The notes under the pieces were generated by a model that ran no database searches, was not told where the DNA came from, and was given only the letters and a program-made list of their open reading frames with translations. Positions 8,706-17,254 of a stretch of DNA of 64,000 nt are shown here, one piece after another. A program made the translations under genes and the position numbers. The stretch is from NCBI GenBank assembly GCA_964400725.1, contig CAYNVS010000005.1:78982-142981 (forward strand), given 5' to 3'. This DNA comes from CAYNVS01 sp964400725. GTDB lineage: Bacteria; Myxococcota_A; SURF-8; CAYNVS01. Each line of letters opens with the position of its first letter. Position 1 is the stretch's first letter.

Positions 8706-8747
8706 ACACTGATAAATTCCGCTCCGCTTCATTTATCAGCGCCACCC
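8706..8747 (-). repeat. Right inverted repeat/REP hairpin of RAYT unit
   Basis: Near-exact inverted copy of 8006-8047, with two differing bases. Its internal hairpin arms differ by one base. Confidence 0.85.
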
Positions 8748-8777
8748 TTGTTTGCAAGTTGATATAAGGAGAGTTAA

Positions 8778-9242
8778 ATGCAGACTGCAAACGCTCAACA
8801 TTTCGACATAAAAGACATACTCGCTCGTTACCCAGCCGAGGAGCCGAGCCTGATAATGGTATTGCAGGACATACAGGATAAATTAAATTTTCTCCCCTGC
8901 GAGGCGCTGAAAGAGACCGCCGAATACCTGAAAATTCCGGTTGCGCGAGTCTTTTCGGCGGCGACGTTTTATAAAATGTTCAGCTTAAAGCCGCGCGGGC
9001 GGCGCGTAATCAAAGTGTGCAAGGGAACCGCCTGCCACGTTCGCGGCGCCGCTCAGGTTCAGGACGAATTCGAGCGCTGGCTTAAAATTAAGCCGGGCGA
9101 GAATACTCCGGATATGGAGTTTACGCTCGAAGTCGTAAACTGCGTCGGCGCGTGCGCAATGGCTCCGGTGGTAATAGTCGGCGAAAAGGTTTACGGCGAA
9201 ACGAAACCTTTGCAGGTTAAAGAAATTTTGGAGAAAAAGTAA
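8778..9242 (+). CDS. NuoE/HydC-like thioredoxin-fold [2Fe-2S] subunit
   Basis: A 154-residue NADH dehydrogenase 24-kDa-type subunit. A helical N-terminal bundle (about 1-80) is followed by a thioredoxin-like domain. Its [2Fe-2S] ligands are in CKGTACHVRG (about 83-92) and CVGACAMAP (about 119-127). It normally docks on the NuoF-like subunit and relays electrons from the flavin. AAGGAG precedes ATG 8778. Its stop overlaps the next start by one base (TAATG), so the pair is translationally coupled. In hydrogenase-free company it is not necessarily part of complex I. Confidence 0.93.
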   Translation: MQTANAQHFDIKDILARYPAEEPSLIMVLQDIQDKLNFLPCEALKETAEYLKIPVARVFSAATFYKMFSLKPRGRRVIKVCKGTACHVRGAAQVQDEFERWLKIKPGENTPDMEFTLEVVNCVGACAMAPVVIVGEKVYGETKPLQVKEILEKK

Positions 9243-11125
9243 TGCCTATCGCAAACAGGGAACAGCTTGAATCGCGCCGGAAAGCGGCCGCGTCGAAAGC
9301 CGCTTCGTTCGGACGCAAGATTATGGTTTGCGCCGGAACCGGCTGCGTAGCAAACGGTTCGCTTAAAATTTACGACGACCTTCTGGCCGCCGTAAAGGCC
9401 GCCGGACTGGACGTATGCGTCGAAATGACGCCCGACGCCTGCGGCAAGGGCGACTACCTCGCCAAAAGCGGCTGCCATGGCTTCTGCCAGATGGGGCCGC
9501 TGGTTCACGTAACGCCGGACGACGTCCTCTACTGCAAAATCAAGCCGAAGGACGTGAAGGAAATAGTAAACAACCTTGTCAACGGCGGCGAGCCGACCGC
9601 GGCGCTGCTCTATAAGGATCCGGCAACCAAAACCCGCAAAAAAGGCGCGGCGGACATACCGTTCTACGCCGGACAGACGCGCATGGCGCTTGGGCGCTGC
9701 GGCAAAATCGACCCTGAAAGCCTCGACGCTTATTTGGCGGCGGACGGGTTCGCGGCTTTCGCAAAAGCGCTGACGATGACGCAGAACGACGTCGTAACCG
9801 AGATGGAGAAGAGCGGTCTTCGCGGACGCGGCGGCGCCGGCTTCCCGACTGGGCGCAAATGGCGCACGGCGCTGAGCGTCAAAAGCGACGTTAAATACGC
9901 GGTATGCAACGGCGACGAGGGCGACCCGGGCGCGTTCATGGACAGGTCGATTATGGAAGGCGACCCGTTCGCGGTAATCGAAGGTCTTATGATCGCCGCC
10001 TACTCAATCGGCGCGAGCCAAGGCTATATATACGTCCGCCACGAGTATCCGCTCGCGGTGCAGAGGCTCGAAAAGGCTATCGCCGCTCTGCGCGAAGAAG
10101 GACTGCTCGGCAAGAACCTCCTCGGAAGCGGCTTCAATTTCGATATAAAAATAAACCGCGGCGGCGGCGCGTTCGTCTGCGGCGAATCGACGGCGCTTAT
10201 GCGCAGCATCGAAGGCAAGGTCGGCGAGCCGCGCGCAAAGTACGTCCGCTCGGTCGTCAAGGGGCTGTTCGACAAGCCGACCGTGCTCAACAACGTCGAA
10301 ACGCTTGCGCTTGTGCCCTACATAATAAGAGACGGCGCGGATAAATTCGCGGCCATAGGAACGAAGACCAGCGCGGGAACAAAGGCGTTCTCGCTGGTCG
10401 GCAAGGTGAACAACACAGGCTTGGTGGAAGTCCCGATGGGGACGACGCTGCGCAAAATTATATTCGAGCTGGGCGGCGGAATAATCCGCAAGCACGGAAA
10501 GTTCAAGGCGGTGCAGACGGGCGGGCCGTCCGGCGGCTGCCTCCCGGAGAGCATGCTCGATCTGCCGGTTGACTTCGACACCCTTACCAAGGCCGGCAGC
10601 ATGATGGGTTCGGGCGGCATGATAGTCATGGACGACCACGCCTGCATGGTGGACGTCGCCCGCTACTTTATAGACTTTCTCGTAGGCGAGTCGTGCGGCA
10701 AATGTACGCCGTGCCGCGAGGGGCTGCGCCAACTTTCGGCCATACTGAACAGGATAACGCGCGGCGAAGGAAAGATGGAAGACCTCGACGCGATAGAGCG
10801 CCTGCTGGGAGTATTGGAGAACGCAAGTCTGTGCGCGCTAGGAACCAGCGCCGCGAATCCGGTTCGCAGCACGCTGCAATACTTCCGCGAAGAGTACGTC
10901 GAGCACATTACGGAAAAGAAATGCCGCGGAGGCGTATGCCGCTCGATAGTGAAGTTCGAGATAATCGGCGACAAATGCACCGGCTGCGGATTATGTAAAA
11001 AGAACTGTCCGGTCGACGCGATAGAAGGAAAGGTCAAGGAGCCGCATATCATTGATCTGGCCAAGTGCACAAGCTGCGGCACATGCTACAATATATGCGC
11101 GTTCGACGCGATTAAAGCGATATAA
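9242..11125 (+). CDS. NuoF/HydB-like NADH-binding flavoprotein with extra Fe-S domains
   Basis: A 627-residue subunit. In order it has: an N-terminal thioredoxin-like [2Fe-2S] domain (about 20-120); the FMN/NADH core with GRGGAGFPTGRKW near 195-208 and the CNGDEGDPGAF loop; the [4Fe-4S] motif GESCGKCTPCREG near 480; and a C-terminal two-cluster ferredoxin domain (CTGCGLCKKNCP, CTSCGTCYNIC). This composite is typical of bifurcating hydrogenase HydB/HndC-type diaphorases and not of complex I NuoF, which lacks both extra ends. It would pass electrons between NAD(H), FMN and ferredoxin-type clusters in the cytoplasm. The hydrogenase subunit normally expected with it is absent here. Confidence 0.93.
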   Translation: MPIANREQLESRRKAAASKAASFGRKIMVCAGTGCVANGSLKIYDDLLAAVKAAGLDVCVEMTPDACGKGDYLAKSGCHGFCQMGPLVHVTPDDVLYCKIKPKDVKEIVNNLVNGGEPTAALLYKDPATKTRKKGAADIPFYAGQTRMALGRCGKIDPESLDAYLAADGFAAFAKALTMTQNDVVTEMEKSGLRGRGGAGFPTGRKWRTALSVKSDVKYAVCNGDEGDPGAFMDRSIMEGDPFAVIEGLMIAAYSIGASQGYIYVRHEYPLAVQRLEKAIAALREEGLLGKNLLGSGFNFDIKINRGGGAFVCGESTALMRSIEGKVGEPRAKYVRSVVKGLFDKPTVLNNVETLALVPYIIRDGADKFAAIGTKTSAGTKAFSLVGKVNNTGLVEVPMGTTLRKIIFELGGGIIRKHGKFKAVQTGGPSGGCLPESMLDLPVDFDTLTKAGSMMGSGGMIVMDDHACMVDVARYFIDFLVGESCGKCTPCREGLRQLSAILNRITRGEGKMEDLDAIERLLGVLENASLCALGTSAANPVRSTLQYFREEYVEHITEKKCRGGVCRSIVKFEIIGDKCTGCGLCKKNCPVDAIEGKVKEPHIIDLAKCTSCGTCYNICAFDAIKAI

Positions 11126-11145
11126 ACATTGTTGGGAGCGAACTC

Positions 11146-11913
11146 ATGCAAATCCGAATAGACGGAAAAGAGATAAAGTTCGACAAGGGCGCGACAATAC
11201 TCGACGTCGCCCGCGCGAACGGAATCGACATACCGACGCTGTGCCATCATCCCGCGCTGGAATCGTGGGGCGGCTGCCGCCTCTGCGTGGTTGAAATAAC
11301 CCGCGCGGATTGGAAGGATTACTCCAAAACGGTAATATCGTGCATGTACGAGGCCGAGGACGGCTTGATTGTCAGCACCGCCTCGCCCAAAGCGGCCGCG
11401 GCGCGCAACGAAGTGTTGAGCCTGCTCGCGGCTCGCTGCCCGAACAGCGAAATAATCCGCAAAATGTGCGTCAAATACGGCGCTAACCCCGACGCCTACG
11501 AGAAGCGCGAGAACGCCGACGACTGTATCTTGTGCGCGATATGCACGCGGGTCTGCGACGCGATGGGCGCGAACGCGATTTGTACAAGCGGACGCGGAAT
11601 AGACAAGGAGGTCGGAACCCCGTTCGGCGACCCGTCGGCCTGCGTCGGCTGCCTCGCTTGCGCGCTTAGCTGCCCAACGGGCGCGATTAAATACGAAGAG
11701 ACCGCGGATACCCGCAAAATATGGGGACGCGAGTTTACGCGGATTAAGTGCAAGGCGTGCGGAGCGAGCATGCTGACGCCGGAGCACGCGGCGCATTCGG
11801 CTAAAAAGTCGGGCGTTCCCGCCGCGTACTTCGAGCTTTGCGACGACTGCAGCAAACTGGCCAGCGCCAAGGCTTTCGCCGCGGTGATTACCACGAGGGA
11901 GGAAGCGCAATGA
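11146..11913 (+). CDS. NuoG/HoxU-like Fe-S subunit without catalytic domain
   Basis: A 255-residue Fe-S subunit. An N-terminal plant-type [2Fe-2S] domain has ligands LC(HHPALESWGG)CRLC plus a fourth Cys in VISC. Next comes a 4Fe-4S segment with CILCAICTRVC (about 126-136) and CVGCLACALSCP (about 166-177). A C-terminal pair of CxxC motifs (CKAC, CDDC, about 203-230) looks like a zinc- or iron-binding knuckle. It stops where HydA or NuoG would continue into an H-cluster or molybdopterin domain, so it is an electron-transfer arm only. It overlaps the next gene as ATGA. Confidence 0.9.
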   Translation: MQIRIDGKEIKFDKGATILDVARANGIDIPTLCHHPALESWGGCRLCVVEITRADWKDYSKTVISCMYEAEDGLIVSTASPKAAAARNEVLSLLAARCPNSEIIRKMCVKYGANPDAYEKRENADDCILCAICTRVCDAMGANAICTSGRGIDKEVGTPFGDPSACVGCLACALSCPTGAIKYEETADTRKIWGREFTRIKCKACGASMLTPEHAAHSAKKSGVPAAYFELCDDCSKLASAKAFAAVITTREEAQ

Positions 11914-12389
11914 AGAAGAGACTTATAGTAACCCCCGATCGCTGCATCGGCTGCCGCTCCTGCGAGATAGCCTGTTCCTTCGTCCACACCGAGGTAAACA
12001 TCCGCCCTGCGATGTCGCGCGTGCGCGTCTACCCGATGAGCGAGAAGCTCTTCGTGCCGGTTCTGTGCCTTCAGTGCGAGGAAGCCGCGTGCGTAAAGGT
12101 CTGTCCGACCAAGACGCTCGTCCGCAACCCGCAGACTCTTGCGATAGAGGTTAAAAGCGAGCGCTGCATACATTGCAAGTCGTGCGCGTCGGCCTGCCCG
12201 TTCGGCAACATACACTTCGACGAAGGCGCCGATAAGATTATCAAGTGCGACGTCTGCGAGGGGAACCCGGCCTGCGCCCGGTTCTGTCCGTCGGGAGCGC
12301 TGGAATGGGCGAGCGAGCCTAGCAAGAACAGACAGATTAAAATGGCTCCCAGCCCGCTGGTAATCGCGTCGCTTGCGAAAAGGTCGTAA
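11910..12389 (+). CDS. Polyferredoxin (DmsB/HycB/AorA-like), four [4Fe-4S] motifs
   Basis: A 159-residue four-cluster ferredoxin subunit. The motifs are CIGCRSCEIAC (about 12-22), CLQCEEAACVKVCP (about 52-65), CIHCKSCASACP (about 83-94) and CDVCEGNPACARFCP (about 106-120). Proteins of this kind are the wire between a catalytic oxidoreductase (formate dehydrogenase, DMSO reductase, aldehyde:ferredoxin oxidoreductase) and its electron partners. The start is ATG 11910, overlapping the previous TGA; an open frame back to 11838 is discarded. It completes a four-gene operon with no catalytic subunit downstream: purM follows. Confidence 0.9.
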   Translation: MKKRLIVTPDRCIGCRSCEIACSFVHTEVNIRPAMSRVRVYPMSEKLFVPVLCLQCEEAACVKVCPTKTLVRNPQTLAIEVKSERCIHCKSCASACPFGNIHFDEGADKIIKCDVCEGNPACARFCPSGALEWASEPSKNRQIKMAPSPLVIASLAKRS

Positions 12390-12449
12390 ACGCCGCAAAA
12401 GCGCGCATCTCGTTGGCGACGACAGTCTAATGATAAGAAAGGTTTCCCA

Positions 12450-13502
12450 ATGCCGCTAGATTACAACAAGGCCGGCGTCAGCATCGACGCCGGAAACAGG
12501 CTCGTGGATTTGATTAAACCGCTCGCCAAGGCCACGAGGCGCGAAGGCGTAGTGTCGGACGTCGGCGGCTTCGGCGGCCTTTTCGCGCTCGACATAGCCA
12601 AGTATAAAAACCCGATTCTGGTCGCGGGCGCGGACGGCGTGGGGACGAAACTTAAGGTTGCAATCGACTCCGGCATTTTAAACACCGTCGGCATCGACCT
12701 GGTCGCCATGAACGTCAACGACATCCTAACCGTCGGCGCGGAGCCGTTGTTCTTCCTCGATTATTTCGCAACCAGCAAACTCGACCCCGAAGAGGCGGCG
12801 CAGGTAATAAGCGGAATGGCCGAAGGGTGCTCGCAGGCGGGCTGCTGCCTGTTGGGCGGCGAAACGGCGGAGCTGCCGGGCTTTTATCTGCCGAAAGATT
12901 TCGACTTGGCGGGCTTCGCGGTCGGCGCGGTGGACAAAGAAAAAACTATAAGCGGCCATAAAAACATAAAAGCCGGCGACAAAATCATCGCGGTCGCGAG
13001 CTCCGGTCTGCATTCCAACGGCTTTTCGCTTGCGCGTAAAATTTTCTTCGACGCCGCGGGCTTGAAGGTCGATTCGCCAAGCCCGGTGGACGAAGGCAAA
13101 ACAGTTGCGGAGACGATGCTCGTCCCGACGATCATTTACGTCAAGCCGATGCTCAAACTCATCGAGTCGCTCCCCGTTCACGCCTTGGCGCACATAACGG
13201 GCGGCGGCCTGCTGGAAAACATTCCGCGCGTCATGCCCAAGGGAACTATCGCGCGCTTCGACCGCTCGGTTCTGCGCGTTCCGCCCATCTTCCGCTGGAT
13301 GCAGTCCGCGGGCGGAATAGAATGGAAGGAGATGTTCCGCGTCTTCAACTGCGGAACCGGCATGATAGCCGTCGTCGATCCGTCGGACGCCGACAAAGCG
13401 GTAAAGACGCTTGCCGACTACGGTCTGACGGCGTACGTTGCGGGCGAAATCGCCGACAACGCCGACCCAGACGCCGCGCCTTACGTGGACGGGCTTTTAT
13501 AA
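12450..13502 (+). CDS. purM: Phosphoribosylformylglycinamidine cyclo-ligase
   Basis: A 350-residue AIR synthetase that closes the imidazole ring in purine synthesis using ATP. Family marks: YNKAGVSIDAGN at the N-terminus, GGFGGLF near 40, ADGVGTKLKVA near 65, and the HITGGGLLENIPR stretch near 250. It is full length, with AAAGG upstream of ATG 12450. The following small membrane protein gene starts at the base directly after its TAA, implying co-transcription. No other pur gene is adjacent. Confidence 0.97.
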   Translation: MPLDYNKAGVSIDAGNRLVDLIKPLAKATRREGVVSDVGGFGGLFALDIAKYKNPILVAGADGVGTKLKVAIDSGILNTVGIDLVAMNVNDILTVGAEPLFFLDYFATSKLDPEEAAQVISGMAEGCSQAGCCLLGGETAELPGFYLPKDFDLAGFAVGAVDKEKTISGHKNIKAGDKIIAVASSGLHSNGFSLARKIFFDAAGLKVDSPSPVDEGKTVAETMLVPTIIYVKPMLKLIESLPVHALAHITGGGLLENIPRVMPKGTIARFDRSVLRVPPIFRWMQSAGGIEWKEMFRVFNCGTGMIAVVDPSDADKAVKTLADYGLTAYVAGEIADNADPDAAPYVDGLL

Positions 13503-13820
13503 ATGAGCGTAACGCCGCATAAAGACCCCCTGCCTGCCGACAGCGACGACGCGCCGAACCTTCCGCGCGCGGTCAAACAATCTATGGTCGCGCTGTTTGC
13601 CGGTTTCTTTATTCCTCTGCTGCCGCCCATAATATCGATTTGGCTGGGAGTGAAAATATTTCGCCAAATACGCGAAAACCCCGATAAATACACGGGCGCG
13701 ACGTTCGGATGGTTCGCGGTATCATTCGCCGCGTTGCAGCTTGCCGCGTGGGGTTACTTTTTCGGCGTCGTCCTTGGCTGCTTTCCGCCGCCGCCCGATT
13801 TTCCAAAAACGCCGATGTAA
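13503..13820 (+). CDS. Small two-span membrane protein, unknown function
   Basis: A 105-residue protein I do not recognise. It has a polar, proline-rich N-terminus (1-25) and two hydrophobic segments: about 28-55 (VALFAGFFIPLLPPIISIWLG) and about 72-97 (FGWFAVSFAALQLAAWGYFFG). A short basic/polar loop (FRQIRENPDKYTG) separates them. This two-helix plan with a central charged loop resembles small DUF4190-type membrane proteins, but the match is weak. The gene begins at the base after the purM stop, with no separate ribosome site other than within purM. It could be a membrane-bound accessory factor; no function is assigned. Confidence 0.65.
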   Translation: MSVTPHKDPLPADSDDAPNLPRAVKQSMVALFAGFFIPLLPPIISIWLGVKIFRQIRENPDKYTGATFGWFAVSFAALQLAAWGYFFGVVLGCFPPPPDFPKTPM

Positions 13821-13901
13821 AAGAAAAGACGCCCGCGCGTACGCAGTCGCGCAAACCTTGCGATTTTTATTTAATAAAGGCTTGACGCTAAATAATTTAT
13901 T

Positions 13902-14531
13902 ATGCAAATTAGCGCTATGTCTGATATGCGCCCCGATTTGAATGAAATAAAAAAAAGGCTCGCCGGGCGAACTCCGGCGCCGCTTGACGAGCGCTTTAAA
14001 GGAAGCCGAGCCGCCGTTCTTATTCCGCTGTTTGAGGACGGCGAAGGCGACGTTTGCGCCGCTTTTACCAAACGCCGCGAAGACCTTAAGGTTCACGCGG
14101 GCGAGTACAGCTTCCCCGGCGGACGCGCCGAAGGAGACGACGAAACGAGCGAGCAGACCGCGCGCCGCGAGACCGAGGAAGAGATAGGCCACGACCGCGA
14201 CAGAATCGAAATAATAGGGGAACTCGATTTGAATTGGACTTTCACGGGTTACCGCGTAGCGCCGGTCGCGGGAATTTTGCGCCCGCCGTTTAACTGGAAG
14301 CCGCAGGCCGGCGAGGTGGAAAAAATCGCTGTTATAAAACTGCGCGACCTCGCGGACGGGAAAAAATGGAAAAAGCTCGACTTCTCGGCGTTTATGCCGG
14401 AGCTTGCAAACCGTATGGAAGTGTGCGAAGTCGTCGTCGGAGAGCATAGAATATGGGGACTGACAGCCCGTATTCTTCGCAATTTCTTCATTGTCGGGCT
14501 CGATTTCGACCCGTTCGGAGAACAAAAATGA
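13902..14531 (+). CDS. NUDIX hydrolase, CoA pyrophosphatase (NudL-like)
   Basis: A 209-residue NUDIX hydrolase. The Nudix box reads from GGRAEGDD through REtEEEIG (about residues 72-94). It is directly preceded by the CoA-pyrophosphatase signature (TKRREDLKVHAGEYSFPGG), so a CoA or nucleotide-sugar diphosphatase is the best call. ATG 13902 is used; ATG 13917 is an alternative. It overlaps the next gene as ATGA, which ties it to the lytic transglycosylase. Substrate choice within NUDIX is inference from the extended motif. Confidence 0.88.
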   Translation: MQISAMSDMRPDLNEIKKRLAGRTPAPLDERFKGSRAAVLIPLFEDGEGDVCAAFTKRREDLKVHAGEYSFPGGRAEGDDETSEQTARRETEEEIGHDRDRIEIIGELDLNWTFTGYRVAPVAGILRPPFNWKPQAGEVEKIAVIKLRDLADGKKWKKLDFSAFMPELANRMEVCEVVVGEHRIWGLTARILRNFFIVGLDFDPFGEQK

Positions 14532-16933
14532 GATTTCTTCTTTGCGCCGCGGCTTTGCTTTTGGCTTTAACGACCATGCTTTTGGCGCCGACGCAGGCAG
14601 GCGAAGTTTCGGAAAACGACGGCGCGGCGGACGGCGATTCGGACTTGGAAAACGCCGAGGGTTTGCAAAGCGTCAACCCGCTCGAAGACGCCCCGACGCT
14701 TGAAGAAATATTGGTCAAGCCGTGGTTTGCGCCGGAAGACGCGCAAAAGCTGCGAGAGGCGCGCGCGGCCAATAAAAGCGAGGACGCGCTAAAAATCCTG
14801 CAAAAAATCGAGAATTCCGAAAAGCATTCGGTTCCGGCTTACGGTTTCGCGTTCATACGCGGAACGCTGTATTACGAACAGGGCAAATGCGAAGAAGCCT
14901 CCGCTCAATTTGAAAAGATATTAGGAAATTGCGGCGGACTGCGCGACTACGCCGTCGCGAGGCTTATAAATTGTCTTTTGCCGAAAGAGAATTACGAAAA
15001 AATAGAATTATTGTCGCGGGACGCGCCCGCTGAAAGCGTTTTTTACGCCGATATTCTGTCCGCCCGCCTAAAGGCTCTTAACGCGCTTAAACGCTCCAAA
15101 GAGGCGCTTGACGCCGCCGCGGTTTACGCGGAGAAAGGGAACGACGCGCCGCGTATGGCGGACATTTTGCTTTCAGGAATGGATGCGTCCGCCGCGCTCG
15201 ACGATAAGACCCGCGCGTTCGGTTTCGCCCGCAGGCTTTTCCGCTTCTTCCCCGACCGCTTTTCTCTTTCCGACATGTCCGAGGCCGCGCAGAAAAGCGG
15301 CTATTCGGCTTACTGGGACGTTTTCGAGCTGGCGAACGACCGCATAGACCGAGGCGATCGCTATTCCGACGCGGGGCTGCGCGACAAAGCCGCCGCCGAG
15401 TATGCGGAAGCGGTCAAGCTGCTGAAAGACTCTAATAAGGACGCCGCCGCGCCGGACTGCGCGTGCAAAGGCAAAGCGCGCCTCTCCCGCGAATATATAA
15501 AGATGAAAAAATTCAAAGAAGGCCTCGCCGAGGCGGATGAGGCGCTTGCGTACTGCAAGAAGTCGGGCGGCGAAAACTACGAAGAGGGGCTTTATTCGCT
15601 CGGCTTGGCGCTATACGCCGAAGGCAAAAAAGCCGAAGCGAAAAAAAAGTTCAAAGAGGTCGTAAAGATTTCCCCTAAAGGCCGCTTTACCGTCGCTTCC
15701 ATCGAATATCTGTTGGACTTAACCGCGGACGAAGACGACTCGAAGGAGGAAGGCAGTCTGCTGCGCGCCTTGCAGGAAATTTCCAAAAAGCCGAAACAGA
15801 TGGAGCGCATATGGCTGCGCTCGTGGGCTCTTTACATGAATAAAAAAACCGCCGAAGCGCTTGACCTGTGGGAAAGGATAGCCAAAGACGAGCAGGCCCC
15901 GCCGATCGACCGCCAGCGCGCGGCCTATTGGCTCGCCCGCGACAAGCAGAAAAATAAAAAGACCGCGGAAGCGGAACCGCTTTACAAGAAGGCGTTCGAC
16001 TTGCGGCCGATGTCGTATTACGGCGTAATCGCGTCCGCGCGGCTGACCGAGCTGGACAAAATAAAATATTCGGACGAAACGCTGTTTCCCCGCAAGCCTC
16101 CGATGCCTTTCGCGTCTTGGGCTCTCCCGTACGACTCCTTCAAAGGGAAGCGGTATCCGGCGCTTAAACGCCGCAACATGCGCGCGTTCATCGAGCTGCT
16201 GGCAAGCGGCGTCTTTGCGGGAAAAGAGGCGACCGACGAGCTTAACGCCGTCAACGCCGTTTACGACGACGACGAAACGGACTTCCTAACCGCTTTAATT
16301 TATTACAAATACGACGACCGCGTACGCGCGGTATTCGTCGCCCGCGACGCAATAAACGTAAAAAAGTTCGGCGAGCTGCCGGACGCCGCTCTTCCTTACT
16401 GGCTTATAGCCTTCCCCCGGCTTTACGACGCCGAAGCGGCCGCCGCCGTTAAGGAATGGGGCAAAAACAAGAAGCTGAGCGTCGAGACGATGCTGACGCT
16501 GATGCGCGAGGAGAGCCTCTTCAATCCGGTTATTAAAAGCTACGCCAACGCGCTGGGGCTGACGCAAATCATCAACAGCACGGGCAAAATCATCGCAAAG
16601 CGCATGAAGATGAAGAAGTATAAATTCGCGGACCTGACCGACCCGGCAACAAGCGTCAATATGGGCTGCTGGTTCTTCAATTATCTGATGGATTTGTTCA
16701 AGGGGAAGCTGCCGCTGGCGATTGCGTCGTACAACGCGGGGGAGACGCGGATAAAAAAGTGGGTTAAAGCGCAGGGAGACCTTCCGATGGACGAATTCAT
16801 CGAGGCGATGAGCATCGACCAGACGCGCAACTACACCAAGCGCCTGCTGCGCACCTACGCGATTTACCGGTACATCTACACCGACGCGCGGCCTGTTTTC
16901 GACGTGGATATAAGCAGCCCGGCGAATAAATGA
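14528..16933 (+). CDS. slt: Slt70-type soluble lytic murein transglycosylase
   Basis: An 801-residue periplasmic transglycosylase. The signal peptide is about 1-24 (MRFLLCAAALLLALTT...). An Asp/Glu-rich linker follows, then a long TPR-like superhelix (about 60-600), then the catalytic SLT domain with MREESLFNP (Glu662 is the expected acid), the GLTQII motif and AYNAGE near 735. It cleaves peptidoglycan to give 1,6-anhydro ends. The start ATG 14528 overlaps the NUDIX stop. Length exceeds E. coli Slt70 because of the longer TPR region. The MITE-like element and murJ follow, so two cell-wall genes sit side by side. Confidence 0.93.
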   Translation: MRFLLCAAALLLALTTMLLAPTQAGEVSENDGAADGDSDLENAEGLQSVNPLEDAPTLEEILVKPWFAPEDAQKLREARAANKSEDALKILQKIENSEKHSVPAYGFAFIRGTLYYEQGKCEEASAQFEKILGNCGGLRDYAVARLINCLLPKENYEKIELLSRDAPAESVFYADILSARLKALNALKRSKEALDAAAVYAEKGNDAPRMADILLSGMDASAALDDKTRAFGFARRLFRFFPDRFSLSDMSEAAQKSGYSAYWDVFELANDRIDRGDRYSDAGLRDKAAAEYAEAVKLLKDSNKDAAAPDCACKGKARLSREYIKMKKFKEGLAEADEALAYCKKSGGENYEEGLYSLGLALYAEGKKAEAKKKFKEVVKISPKGRFTVASIEYLLDLTADEDDSKEEGSLLRALQEISKKPKQMERIWLRSWALYMNKKTAEALDLWERIAKDEQAPPIDRQRAAYWLARDKQKNKKTAEAEPLYKKAFDLRPMSYYGVIASARLTELDKIKYSDETLFPRKPPMPFASWALPYDSFKGKRYPALKRRNMRAFIELLASGVFAGKEATDELNAVNAVYDDDETDFLTALIYYKYDDRVRAVFVARDAINVKKFGELPDAALPYWLIAFPRLYDAEAAAAVKEWGKNKKLSVETMLTLMREESLFNPVIKSYANALGLTQIINSTGKIIAKRMKMKKYKFADLTDPATSVNMGCWFFNYLMDLFKGKLPLAIASYNAGETRIKKWVKAQGDLPMDEFIEAMSIDQTRNYTKRLLRTYAIYRYIYTDARPVFDVDISSPANK

Positions 16934-16991
16934 TTTATTTTTGATTTTTCTTGACCGGATATTCTTCAAATAATCTTAGATCTGCATCAAC

Positions 16992-17156
16992 TCTCGAAAA
17001 TCTTGTCCGTTATTTTAGATTGCCCCTCATCCGACCGTTGACCGCCTTCTCCCATCTTACGACGTGAGAAGGCCTGCAATCCCTCGCCCGCGCGCAATGT
17101 GGGAAAGGGCGTCCGAAGGACGGACGAGGGCGGAATAAAGGACAAAACTTTCGAGA
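16992..17156. repeat. MITE-like long inverted-repeat element
   Basis: In the 321-bp gap between slt and murJ, a 165-bp block is bounded by TCTCGAAAATCTTGTCC (16992-17008) and an inverted partner (17140-17156) matching at 15 of 17 positions. Pairing continues inward with gaps (CCCTCATCCG against CGGACGAGGG; TTCTCCCA against TGGGAAAG). An inner hairpin, CCTTCTCcc/GAGAAGG, lies near its centre. No coding frame is convincing. It looks like a non-autonomous palindromic repeat. Confidence 0.65.
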
Positions 17157-17186
17157 ATCGCTATATTTGCATTTTTGTAAACAAAC

Positions 17187-17225
17187 TTGACTTAATTATA
17201 TATAAAGGATTAATTTCTTTATAAT
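17187..17225 (+). promoter_or_regulatory. Candidate promoter region for murJ
   Basis: AT-rich stretch with TTGACT (17187-17192) and TAATTT 18 bp later, plus a perfect TATAAT at 17220-17225. It lies 30-65 bp before ATG 17255. Which -10 is used cannot be told. Confidence 0.4.
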
Positions 17226-17254
17226 AGTTATAAGTTGATTATAAGTATTTAAGC

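Larger units (their letters stand above)
8006..8747 (+). mobile_element. RAYT (REP-associated Y1 transposase) unit with terminal inverted repeats
   Basis: One transposase gene bounded by 42-bp inverted repeats (8006-8047 and 8706-8747) that match at all but two positions. Each end contains its own hairpin. The unit sits exactly between vorC and the NuoE-like gene. A further 8-bp hairpin (8650-8657 with 8671-8678) lies inside the 3' part. This is the architecture of a self-standing IS200-like/RAYT element. Whether it is active is unknown. Confidence 0.8.
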
